Made by a program: the position numbers and the translations under genes. The notes beneath the pieces are model-generated. The model was given only the letters and a program-made list of their open reading frames with translations. It made no database searches and was not told the DNA's origin. From Sphingobium sp. (GTDB lineage Bacteria; Pseudomonadota; Alphaproteobacteria; Sphingomonadales; Sphingomonadaceae): a DNA stretch of 17,513 nucleotides. The stretch is from positions 1 to 17,513 of the forward strand of contig JASBTC010000247.1 in assembly GCA_030148625.1 (NCBI GenBank), in the 5' to 3' direction. This document shows positions 8,192-14,772 of this stretch, piece after piece (the stretch's first letter is position 1; every line of letters starts with the position of its first letter).

Positions 8192-8275
8192 CGTTCGGGC
8201 TGAGCTTGTCGAAGCCCTGTCCTTCTACCTTGGGCCAGAAGAAAAGGCAGGGCTTCGACAAGCTCAGCCCGAACG
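8192..8275. repeat. Long perfect inverted repeat between convergent units
   Basis: Two 28-base arms (8192-8219 and 8248-8275) are exact reverse complements and contain TTCGGGCTGAGCTTGTCGAA and its complement; the 28-base centre can pair a little further. I associate this kind of TTCGACAAGCTCAGCCCGAA repeat with dispersed intergenic elements in sphingomonads and some other GC-rich bacteria. It lies 50 bases after the deacylase stop at 8142 and before the minus-strand terminator, so it may serve as a terminator for the plus-strand unit or be a REP-like mobile repeat. Confidence 0.85.
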
Positions 8276-8320
8276 GGGTGTTGGCGATAATAGCCGGGCT
8301 TGCTTGCCATGAGACACCCA

Positions 8321-8358
8321 CAAAAAACCAGGGCGACCCCCTGCGGGACCGCCCTGGT
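8321..8358 (-). terminator. Rho-independent terminator of the six-gene minus-strand operon
   Basis: Read on the minus strand, the nine-base stem ACCAGGGCG (8358-8350) pairs with CGCCCTGGT (8335-8327) around a 14-base loop and runs into TTTTTT. It is 23 bases beyond the stop of the last gene of the operon at 8381. Stem, position and U-run together make a textbook intrinsic terminator. Confidence 0.85.
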
Positions 8359-8380
8359 CGCTGGGAGCTTTCGAAAGCTG

Positions 8381-10027
8381 TCAGCTACACGCGTGGCGCA
8401 GCACCGCTCCGGCCTTGACGTTGTCGAGCTTGCCCTGGTCGAGCGCGACCGCGCCGTTGACGATCACCGTGTCGATGCCCGTCGGATAATCGGTCGGATT
8501 CTTCCAGCTCGCGACGTCGTCGAGCTTGTCGTAATCGAACACCACGACGTCGGCGCGCATGCCCTGGCGGATCAGGCCGCGATCGCTCAGCCCCATGCGC
8601 TGTGCCGGCCAGCCGGTCATCTTGCGCACCGCCTGTTCGAGCGTCAGGATCGGGCGGCGCTTCACATATTCGGCGATGACGCGCGGGAAGGTGCCGTAGG
8701 AACGCGGATGGGGCAGGCCGAGCGTGTCGACCTTGCCCGGCGTGGCGGAGGCGCCGGCATCGCTGCCGATGCTGACCCAGGACTGGCGCAGGGCGGTCTC
8801 GATATCTTGTTCGCTCATCATGAAATAAAGCGCCATCGAGCGTTTGGGATATGCCGCGACCACGATGTCCCATGCCGCGTCGGCCGGGTCGATGCCCAGT
8901 GCCGCGCCGATTTCGGCGAAGCTCTTGCCGTTGAACTTCTCATATTTGGGGTTCTGCGGATTGGCGAGCACCACCTTGTCCCAGCCGCCCGAAGCCTCGA
9001 CCAGATTCGACCAGTCGGACATCGATCCGGCGGCCACCTGCTGCTTCAGCTTGGCGCGGACCGCGGGATCCTTCAGCCGTTCGATGCCCTTTTCGACGCC
9101 GTCGGCCCAGACCCAGTTGGGCACGGTGATCTCGACCCCGGTTCCGCCGGCGGTATAGGGATACATGTCCGCCGCGATATCGACGCCGCGGGCGCGGGCG
9201 CTGTCGACCAGCGCGACCGCCTTGGGCATGCCCTTGCCCCATTGCGGCGCATAGGCGTTTTTGAGGTGGAAGATCTCGACCTTGACGCCGCCCTTCTCGC
9301 CGATCGCGATCGCTTCTTCGATCGCGGGGATCAGCTTGGAGCTCTCCTCGCGCATGTGCGTGGCGTAGAAGCCGTTGCACTGCGAGGCGACCTTGGCGAG
9401 CTTGATCAGGTCCTCGGTGGTCTGGAAGCTGCTCGGCGGATAGATGAGCGCGCTGGTGATGCCGAAGACGCCCGCGCGCATCGCGATGCCGACTTCCTTC
9501 TCCATCGCCGCCATCTGCGCCGGGGTGGGCGCGCCCGCCTTGTCGCCCATGATCTGCATGCGCGCCTGGTGGGTGGCGTAATAGGTGCCGAAATTGACGC
9601 CGATGCCCTGGGTTTCGAGCTGCTTGAAATAGCCGGGGATCTTCGCGGCCTCGACGGGGGTACCGCCCTCGCCCGCGATCACGGTGGTCACGCCCTGGCG
9701 CAATTTGTTCTCGGCCGCGCCGTTTTCGAGCAGCACTTCGCCGGACTGGTCCATCATGTCGATGAAGCCGGGCGCGACATAGCGGCCCTGCGCATTGATC
9801 TCGCGCTTGCCGCGCGCGGTGATCGTGCCGACCTTCGCCACGCGGCCGTCCTTGATGCCGACATCGGCGCTCACCCAGGGATTACCCGCGCCGTCGAGCA
9901 CGCGGCCGCCACGGATGACGATGTCATATTCGGGCGCGCCGGATTGGGCCGAGGCATTGGAGGCGAGCAGCGCGGCGGTGCAACCGAGCAGCAGCGCGCG
10001 GCGCAGGGTGCGCGGAAAGAGCGTCAT
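8381..10027 (-). CDS. D-aminoacylase-family protein with altered metal site, exported
   Basis: The protein has 548 residues and belongs to the N-acyl-D-amino-acid deacylase branch of amidohydrolases. ATG at 10027 is chosen because AGGAG precedes it and a signal peptide (LLASNASAQ, cleaved near 28) follows; a longer frame to 10087 is unlikely. Family marks include EGG with Glu120, THMRE with His224, FHLKN with His254, GSD with Asp423 and HPRSYGTF from 440. The usual HxH pair after PGFID is missing: residues 87-95 read GFIDMMDQS, so the two His ligands of one metal site are replaced by Met92 and Gln94 or shifted. It may be a one-metal enzyme or have a different reaction. It is the last gene of the operon, 94 bases after dgcN, followed by an intrinsic terminator. 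Lys and Asp-rich C-terminal half is longer than in the 6640-8142 relative. Confidence 0.85.
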   Translation of the reverse strand: MTLFPRTLRRALLLGCTAALLASNASAQSGAPEYDIVIRGGRVLDGAGNPWVSADVGIKDGRVAKVGTITARGKREINAQGRYVAPGFIDMMDQSGEVLLENGAAENKLRQGVTTVIAGEGGTPVEAAKIPGYFKQLETQGIGVNFGTYYATHQARMQIMGDKAGAPTPAQMAAMEKEVGIAMRAGVFGITSALIYPPSSFQTTEDLIKLAKVASQCNGFYATHMREESSKLIPAIEEAIAIGEKGGVKVEIFHLKNAYAPQWGKGMPKAVALVDSARARGVDIAADMYPYTAGGTGVEITVPNWVWADGVEKGIERLKDPAVRAKLKQQVAAGSMSDWSNLVEASGGWDKVVLANPQNPKYEKFNGKSFAEIGAALGIDPADAAWDIVVAAYPKRSMALYFMMSEQDIETALRQSWVSIGSDAGASATPGKVDTLGLPHPRSYGTFPRVIAEYVKRRPILTLEQAVRKMTGWPAQRMGLSDRGLIRQGMRADVVVFDYDKLDDVASWKNPTDYPTGIDTVIVNGAVALDQGKLDNVKAGAVLRHACS

Positions 10028-10061
10028 TGGGGAAACTCCTGGGGACGGGAGGCGGTGATCG

Positions 10062-10120
10062 GCATGAAGCCGGGGCCAGGCGGGCACGCTGGTCGCGCGT
10101 CCGCCATGGCCCCGGCCATG
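10062..10120 (-). other. Strong intercistronic hairpin between dgcN and the last gene
   Basis: CCGGGGCCA (10070-10078) pairs exactly with TGGCCCCGG (10107-10115). GGCGG/CCGCC (10079-10083/10101-10105) extends it inward and GCATG/CATGC at the ends extends it outward. It fills most of the 94-base gap after the dgcN stop and has no U-run. It may act as an mRNA stability or processing element setting the level of the downstream gene, or as a partial terminator. Confidence 0.55.
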
Positions 10121-10121
10121 C

Positions 10122-11162
10122 TCATTTCAGGCAGTTCTCGACGAGCGCGGCGAAAGCCTCACCGCCGCGGATGGGATCGGCGACGGGCAGACCCAGCCGC
10201 TCGCTTTCGGCGGCCATCACACGCTCGGCTTCCTCGGCGGTGAGCTTCGACGTGTTCATCGAGATGCCGCCGCATCGGATATTGGGATTGGTGCGCCGAC
10301 CGAGAATCAGGTTGAGTTCGATCGTCTCTTCGATCGACGGGACCGCATATCCCGCCGTGCCGAGCATCTCGGTGCGGCCGGGCTCGTGGCAGACCACGAT
10401 CACGTCGGGCTGGCTGCCGTGGAGCAGGCCGAGCGAGACCGCGGCATAGGCGGGGTGGTAGAGCGAGCCTTGGCCCTCGACCACGTCCCAGTGATCGTCG
10501 GCGGCGTCGGGGCTGAGGATTTCAGCGGCGCCCGCCTCGAAATCGGAGACCACGGCGTCCATCGGCATGCCGCCGCCTGCGATCATGATGCCGGTCTGGC
10601 CGGTCGCACGGAAATCGGCGGAAACCCCGCGCTCGGCGATGGCGCTGGCCAGCGCGAGCGCGGTGTATTTCTTGCCGAGCGCGCAATCGGTGCCCACCGT
10701 CAGGATGCGCTTGCCCGAACGCTTGCGGCCCGTGCCGACGGGCAGGCTGGCGGGGGGAACGCGGATGTCGATCAGGCGGCGACCGAGCCGGGTGGCGGCG
10801 TCGTCGAGCTGCGGAATGTCGCTCAGCCGGACGTGCATGCCGCTGACGATGTCGAGGCCTGCTTCGAGCGCCTCGACCAGCGAGGCGATCCAGTTCGGTG
10901 CGAGTACGCCGCCGCTATTGGCGACGCCGATGACGAGCGCGCGGGCGCCGGCCGCATAGGCCTGCGCCGGCGTCATGTGCGGCAGGCCGGTGGTGACCGT
11001 GGCACCGATGCTGAACTCGCCGACGCATTTGTCGCCCGCCCAGTCGCGCAGACCGAATGCCGTCTTGGCGAAGCCGGGCTCCACCGTGTCCGCGAGGAAC
11101 AGCAGGTAGGGCTGGGGAAGTCGAATGGCTGATCCCTGCTCGGGATCGAATTGAGCGTTCAT
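10122..11162 (-). CDS. dgcN: DUF1611-family D-glutamate N-acetyltransferase, DgcN-like
   Basis: This 346-residue protein without a signal peptide matches the DUF1611 family. It has an N-terminal Rossmann-like part (PYLLFLAD at 18-25) and a C-terminal P-loop domain with GTDCALGKK at 157-165, RATGQTG at 185-191, and VVEGQGSLYHP at 227-237. The family member DgcN has been described as an N-acetyltransferase converting D-Glu to N-acetyl-D-Glu, which DgcA then racemises to the L form. The dgcA-like gene lies in the same operon, which supports this assignment. It would be cytoplasmic. The ATG at 11162 gives the usual family N-terminus; an in-frame TTG at 11216 that overlaps the upstream stop as TTGA is an alternative start. 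The older family name, putative NAD-dependent epimerase or EBNA-1 nuclear protein-like, is not informative. Confidence 0.85.
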   Translation of the reverse strand: MNAQFDPEQGSAIRLPQPYLLFLADTVEPGFAKTAFGLRDWAGDKCVGEFSIGATVTTGLPHMTPAQAYAAGARALVIGVANSGGVLAPNWIASLVEALEAGLDIVSGMHVRLSDIPQLDDAATRLGRRLIDIRVPPASLPVGTGRKRSGKRILTVGTDCALGKKYTALALASAIAERGVSADFRATGQTGIMIAGGGMPMDAVVSDFEAGAAEILSPDAADDHWDVVEGQGSLYHPAYAAVSLGLLHGSQPDVIVVCHEPGRTEMLGTAGYAVPSIEETIELNLILGRRTNPNIRCGGISMNTSKLTAEEAERVMAAESERLGLPVADPIRGGEAFAALVENCLK

Positions 11163-11212
11163 GCGGCTACTCTGTCTGTGGTCCGTTTTGGACCGTGTGG
11201 AAATGGAAGGGG

Positions 11213-12364
11213 TCAAACCCAGGTATCGCCCAGCAGGCGACGGAAATTGCCGCCGAGAATTGCTGAGATGTTGGCGTCGGAATAATTGCGGCGGATAAGC
11301 TCCTCGGTGAGGTCGAACATTTTCATCGGATGGTCGAAGCCGTCGGTGTCGAGCTTGTCGCGAAAGGCGTAGCTTTCCTTGTAGCCGCTCTTGAGCATCT
11401 TGTACTGGTCGGCCGGCATGTCGTCATAGCCGTTGAGATCGGCATCGGAGCCGATGCCGACATGGTCGACGCCGATCAGCTTCACGACATGGTCGATATG
11501 ATTGACCATCTCGACGATCGTCGTCGGTTCCTTGCCACTGACGAAATTGCGGACGCCGGTGATGCCCATCACGCCGTTCTTCTTGCCGAGCGCCAGGATC
11601 GCCTCGTCGCGCTTCAGCCGGGGATGGTCGTTGAGCACGCGGCAATTGCTGTGCGTGATCGCGATCGGCTTGGTCGAGATATCGATCGCGTCGAGCGTCG
11701 TCTTGTCGCCCGAATGCGAGACGTCGACGAGCATGCCGACTTCGTTCATCGCCTTGATGATCGCGGCGCCATAGTCGCTGATGCCGCCGTCGACCCGGTC
11801 GGTGCTGCCGGATCCCAGCCGGTTCTGGCTGTTATAGGTGAGCTGCGAGCAGCGCTGGCCGAGCTGGTAGAAGGTTTTCACGTCCGCGACGGTTTCGAAG
11901 TGATCCGAATTCTGCAGGCCCATGATCACCGCGCATTTGCCCTCGCGCTTGGCGCGGTCGAGATCGGTGCCGAGGCCGACCAGCGAGAAGACGTGCGAAT
12001 TGCGGCCGGCAAAGCCCTGCCACGCGTTCATCCATTCCAGCACGCTGGAGCGGGCGTCCGCGCCGCCGACACCGACGGCGTTGTGGAAGCCGGTGATGCC
12101 GCTGGCGCGGAATTCGGCGGCGTCCTTCTCGCTCAGCGGTGCTGCGAAATATTCGGGGCGGAAGTCGAGCTTGATCGGCGCCAGCATGTCGATCACCAGC
12201 GACTTGCGCACCAGGTCGATCGCCCCCTTCGAATAGGTCTTGGGCGACGCCGCGTTCAGCCGGTACTGGCCCAGATTGATCATCGGAAAACCCGCGACTG
12301 CGGCAACTGCCGCAGCACCGCCGCCCAGCAGCCGGCGCCGCGACATTCTGACATCCTGCTGCAT
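11213..12364 (-). CDS. M19-family (membrane/renal-type) dipeptidase with altered zinc site, Tat signal
   Basis: The 383-residue protein resembles peptidase family M19, which cleaves dipeptides, often with a C-terminal D-residue. A Tat-type signal is present (SRRRLLGGG at 8-16 plus a hydrophobic run), so it is exported folded. Visible family blocks are LTYNSQNRLG (175-184), DVSH with His217, THSN with His238, HPRLKRDE (247-254) and HVGIGSDAD with Asp307. Two zinc-binding elements are changed: the HxD after the first strand reads IDMLAP at 58-63, and the bridging Glu segment reads GLQN at 149-152. The enzyme may bind one metal, use other ligands, or be a non-catalytic binder. ATG at 12364 has GGGGGAG at good spacing, better than the GTG at 12370. 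A perfect palindrome lies only 18 bases upstream. Confidence 0.85.
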   Translation of the reverse strand: MQQDVRMSRRRLLGGGAAAVAAVAGFPMINLGQYRLNAASPKTYSKGAIDLVRKSLVIDMLAPIKLDFRPEYFAAPLSEKDAAEFRASGITGFHNAVGVGGADARSSVLEWMNAWQGFAGRNSHVFSLVGLGTDLDRAKREGKCAVIMGLQNSDHFETVADVKTFYQLGQRCSQLTYNSQNRLGSGSTDRVDGGISDYGAAIIKAMNEVGMLVDVSHSGDKTTLDAIDISTKPIAITHSNCRVLNDHPRLKRDEAILALGKKNGVMGITGVRNFVSGKEPTTIVEMVNHIDHVVKLIGVDHVGIGSDADLNGYDDMPADQYKMLKSGYKESYAFRDKLDTDGFDHPMKMFDLTEELIRRNYSDANISAILGGNFRRLLGDTWV

Positions 12365-12381
12365 TGTCACTCCCCCGATTC

Positions 12382-12403
12382 TATGATCCTGATCAGGATC
12401 ATA
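12382..12403. promoter_or_regulatory. Perfect 22-bp palindrome inside the operon, candidate operator
   Basis: The core GATCCTGATCAGGATC is extended to 22 bases by matching TAT and ATA flanks. It occupies the 65-base gap between the amidohydrolase stop (12430) and the dipeptidase start (12364). The same central CCTGATCAGG occurs at 742-757. It is the longest and most perfect copy of the set and probably marks an internal promoter-operator for the dipeptidase-dgcN-deacylase half of the operon. An attenuating RNA hairpin is the alternative, but the absence of a loop makes this less likely. Confidence 0.65.
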
Positions 12404-12429
12404 TTGTCCCGAGATGAAAAGTCAAACCT

Positions 12430-13740
12430 TCACTCACCGACGGCGCGTGCGACCACGCCGCCCTTCATCACGAAAGCCATGGTTTCGAGCGTGCGGACGT
12501 CGTTCAGCGGATCGCCTTTCACCGCGACGATATCGGCGGCCTTGCCGGGTGCGATCGAGCCGATCTCGGCCGACAGCCGGGCGTGATCGGCCGCCCAGAC
12601 CGTCGCCGCGCGGATCGCGTCGAGCGGGGTGAAGCCCGCCTGCACGAGCAGCGCGAATTCCTTGGCATTCTCACCATGCACCGAAACGCCGCTGTCGGTG
12701 CCGAATGCGATCTTGACGCCGCCGACGCGCGCGCGCCGGGCCATGTCGAGCATCTGCGGACCGACCTGCAACGCCTTGGCGCGCACCGGGGCGGGCATCC
12801 ATTCGGCCGTCTTGGCCTGGCGCGCCACTGTGTCGCCGGCAAGCAGGGTGGGGACGAGATAGGTGCCCTTGGCCTTCATCATGCGGATCGATTCGGCGTC
12901 GAGGAAGGTGCCGTGCTCGATCGAATCGACGCCCGCGCGCAGCGCCGCGTTGACGCCGTCAGTGCCGTGCGCATGCGCCGCGACCTGCCGGCCCAGCCGG
13001 TGCGCGGTCTCGACCAGCGAGGTCAGTTCGGCATCGCTCATCTGCTGGCCGACGCCGGCCGCCGTTGCCGACATCACCCCGCCGGTCGACGCCGTCTTGA
13101 TGATGTCCGCGCCGCTCTGCACCGCCTGGCGCACCGCGCGCGCGCAATCGTCGGCGCCCGAACACAAGGTGGGCGAGCGGTACAGGTCGAGGATCTCCTG
13201 GCGATAACCCTGGATGTCGCCATGGCCGCCATGTGCCGCCACCCCGCCGGCGGCAATCATCCGCGGGCCGATGATCTTGCCCGCGGCGATCGCGTCGCGC
13301 ATCGCGAAGGTCACTTCGGGCGTGCCGCCCAGGTCGATCACGGTGGTGAAGCCGGCACGGACGGTCCGCCTGGCATAGACGACGCCGTCGAGCAGCACGT
13401 CGGAATCGGACTTGGTCACCGCGTCGAGGCGCGCGTCCGGTCCGTTCTCCGAAGTGATGTGGACATGGCTGTCGATGAAGCCGGGCAGCACGAAGGCGTC
13501 GCGCAGGTCGATCACCTTGCCCTCGCCGACAAAGCCGTCGCGGATCTCGACGATGCGTCCGTCACGGACGACGACGGTCTTGTTGCTGTCCACCCGTCCG
13601 CTTGCCGGATCGGCGAGCAGCCGCCCGGCCTGGATATAGGTGGCGCCGTCCGCCTGCGCGGCGGCGGGTGCCGCGCCCCAGACGATCGCGGTGGCCGCGG
13701 CGGCGGTCGCCAGGCGGCGGAGGGTGCTCAGCGCGCTCAT
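12430..13740 (-). CDS. Metal-dependent amidohydrolase, Xaa-Pro/Xaa-Arg dipeptidase-like, exported
   Basis: The 436-residue protein is an amidohydrolase of the group that includes imidazolonepropionase-like enzymes and the Caulobacter-type Xaa-Pro and Xaa-Arg/Lys dipeptidases. All expected metal residues are visible: HVH at 92-94 after PGFID, Lys215 in DIIKTASTGG (likely carboxylated), His256 or His258 in AHAHG, His276 in IEHGTF, and Asp349 in FGTDSG. GGHGD at 171-175 is also typical. A signal peptide ends AAAQ near 29. The start is the ATG at 13740, which overlaps the dgcA stop as ATGA, indicating coupled translation; a longer frame to 13788 would intrude into dgcA. In this operon a carboxy-dipeptidase role in the periplasm fits, but the residue specificity is not readable from sequence. 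Confidence 0.87.
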   Translation of the reverse strand: MSALSTLRRLATAAAATAIVWGAAPAAAQADGATYIQAGRLLADPASGRVDSNKTVVVRDGRIVEIRDGFVGEGKVIDLRDAFVLPGFIDSHVHITSENGPDARLDAVTKSDSDVLLDGVVYARRTVRAGFTTVIDLGGTPEVTFAMRDAIAAGKIIGPRMIAAGGVAAHGGHGDIQGYRQEILDLYRSPTLCSGADDCARAVRQAVQSGADIIKTASTGGVMSATAAGVGQQMSDAELTSLVETAHRLGRQVAAHAHGTDGVNAALRAGVDSIEHGTFLDAESIRMMKAKGTYLVPTLLAGDTVARQAKTAEWMPAPVRAKALQVGPQMLDMARRARVGGVKIAFGTDSGVSVHGENAKEFALLVQAGFTPLDAIRAATVWAADHARLSAEIGSIAPGKAADIVAVKGDPLNDVRTLETMAFVMKGGVVARAVGE

Positions 13741-14750
13741 GCCGGCACCGCCATTTCGGCCGTGCGGCCCCAGATCGCTTCGTCGCACCAGGCGAGGCCG
13801 CCGCTATAGTCGATGGCGGGGGTCCGGTCGGACGCCAGGAAGATCGGCCCGTCGAGATCGACGATGTCGCAGAGCTGTCCGAGGATGAAGGCCGGCGCCA
13901 TGGCGAGGCTCGACCCGACCATATTGCCGACCATCACGCTCAGCCCCGCTTCGCGCGCGGCATGCGCGATCATCAGCCCCTCGGTGAGGCCACCGCATTT
14001 GTCGAGCTTGATATTGACGACGTCGAAGCGGCCGACCAGTCCGGGCACATCGGCCAGCGACAAGGCGCTTTCGTCGGCGGCGATCGGGATCGGGCATTCG
14101 AACCCGTCGAGATCGGCCTCGCGTCCGCGCGGCAGCGGCTGTTCGAGCAATTTCACATCGGCGTCGACGAGCGCGCCGACCAGCGGCTCGAGCGCGTCGA
14201 TCGCAAAGCCCTGATTGGCGTCCACGCCGATCCAGCATTCCGGGCGCGCCGCCCGGACGGCGCGAACGCGCGCGATGTCGATGTCGAGATCGCCGGTCAG
14301 CTTGAGCTTCAGTGCGCGCGCAGAGGCATAGCCCAGCGCGCCTTCAGCCATCACCGCTGGATCGTCGGCGCCGAGCGTGAAGGTGGTGAGCAGCGGTCTG
14401 GGCGCTTCCAGCCCCGCCAGCGTCCAGACCGGTTGGCCGGTGCGGCGGGCTTCGAGTTCCCACAGCGCGCAGTCGATGGCATTGCGTGCGCCGCCCGGGG
14501 GCAGCAGGTCGCGCAGCCCCTCTCGCGTGACGCCCTGTTCGATTTCGCCGCGGACCCGCTCGATCGCGGCCACCATCGCAGGAGCGTTCTCATAGAGATA
14601 ATAGACGCCCGAGGCTTCGCCGCGTCCGCTGGCGGTGCCGTCGGAAAGCGTCACCACAACCACGTCCGACTGGGTGAAGACGTGTCCGGAGATCCGGAAC
14701 GGCTTGGCCAGCGGCAGCGATTCGACCGTAACGGCCAGGGAAAGAGTCAT
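13737..14750 (-). CDS. dgcA: Enolase-superfamily N-acetyl-D-Glu racemase / dipeptide epimerase, DgcA-like
   Basis: The 337-residue protein is of the mandelate racemase/muconate-lactonizing group of the enolase superfamily. Catalytic bases are Lys148-Leu-Lys150 (ALKLKL) and Lys248 (NIKLDKCGG); Mg ligands are Asp177 (GVDANQG), Glu203 (LLEQPL) and Asp226 (AADES). A DLDGP segment at 298-302 is the DxD element seen in dipeptide epimerases such as L-Ala-D/L-Glu epimerase. The family member DgcA racemises N-acetyl-D-Glu to N-acetyl-L-Glu after DgcN. A DUF1611 gene in the same operon makes DgcA the preferred name, with L-Ala-D-Glu epimerase (murein recycling) as the alternative. It has no signal peptide and is cytoplasmic. 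ATG at 14750 with AAGGA upstream is chosen over ATG at 14765. Twenty-two bases separate it from the upstream serine hydrolase, and its stop overlaps the next start. Confidence 0.85.
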   Translation of the reverse strand: MTLSLAVTVESLPLAKPFRISGHVFTQSDVVVVTLSDGTASGRGEASGVYYLYENAPAMVAAIERVRGEIEQGVTREGLRDLLPPGGARNAIDCALWELEARRTGQPVWTLAGLEAPRPLLTTFTLGADDPAVMAEGALGYASARALKLKLTGDLDIDIARVRAVRAARPECWIGVDANQGFAIDALEPLVGALVDADVKLLEQPLPRGREADLDGFECPIPIAADESALSLADVPGLVGRFDVVNIKLDKCGGLTEGLMIAHAAREAGLSVMVGNMVGSSLAMAPAFILGQLCDIVDLDGPIFLASDRTPAIDYSGGLAWCDEAIWGRTAEMAVPA

Positions 14751-14772
14751 TGTCGGGTCCTTCATAGTGAGA

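Noticed and set aside
7015..8310. 431-codon minus-strand frame opposite the first D-aminoacylase
   Set aside because: It would start inside the inverted repeat region and its product is a compositionally biased antisense translation.
10028..10087. N-terminal extension of the second D-aminoacylase to an upstream ATG
   Set aside because: The extension would precede the signal peptide and run into the hairpin; ATG at 10027 has AGGAG upstream.
8300..10243. 647-codon plus-strand frame opposite the second D-aminoacylase
   Set aside because: It would run through the intrinsic terminator, the hairpin and two minus-strand genes, and its product resembles no protein family.
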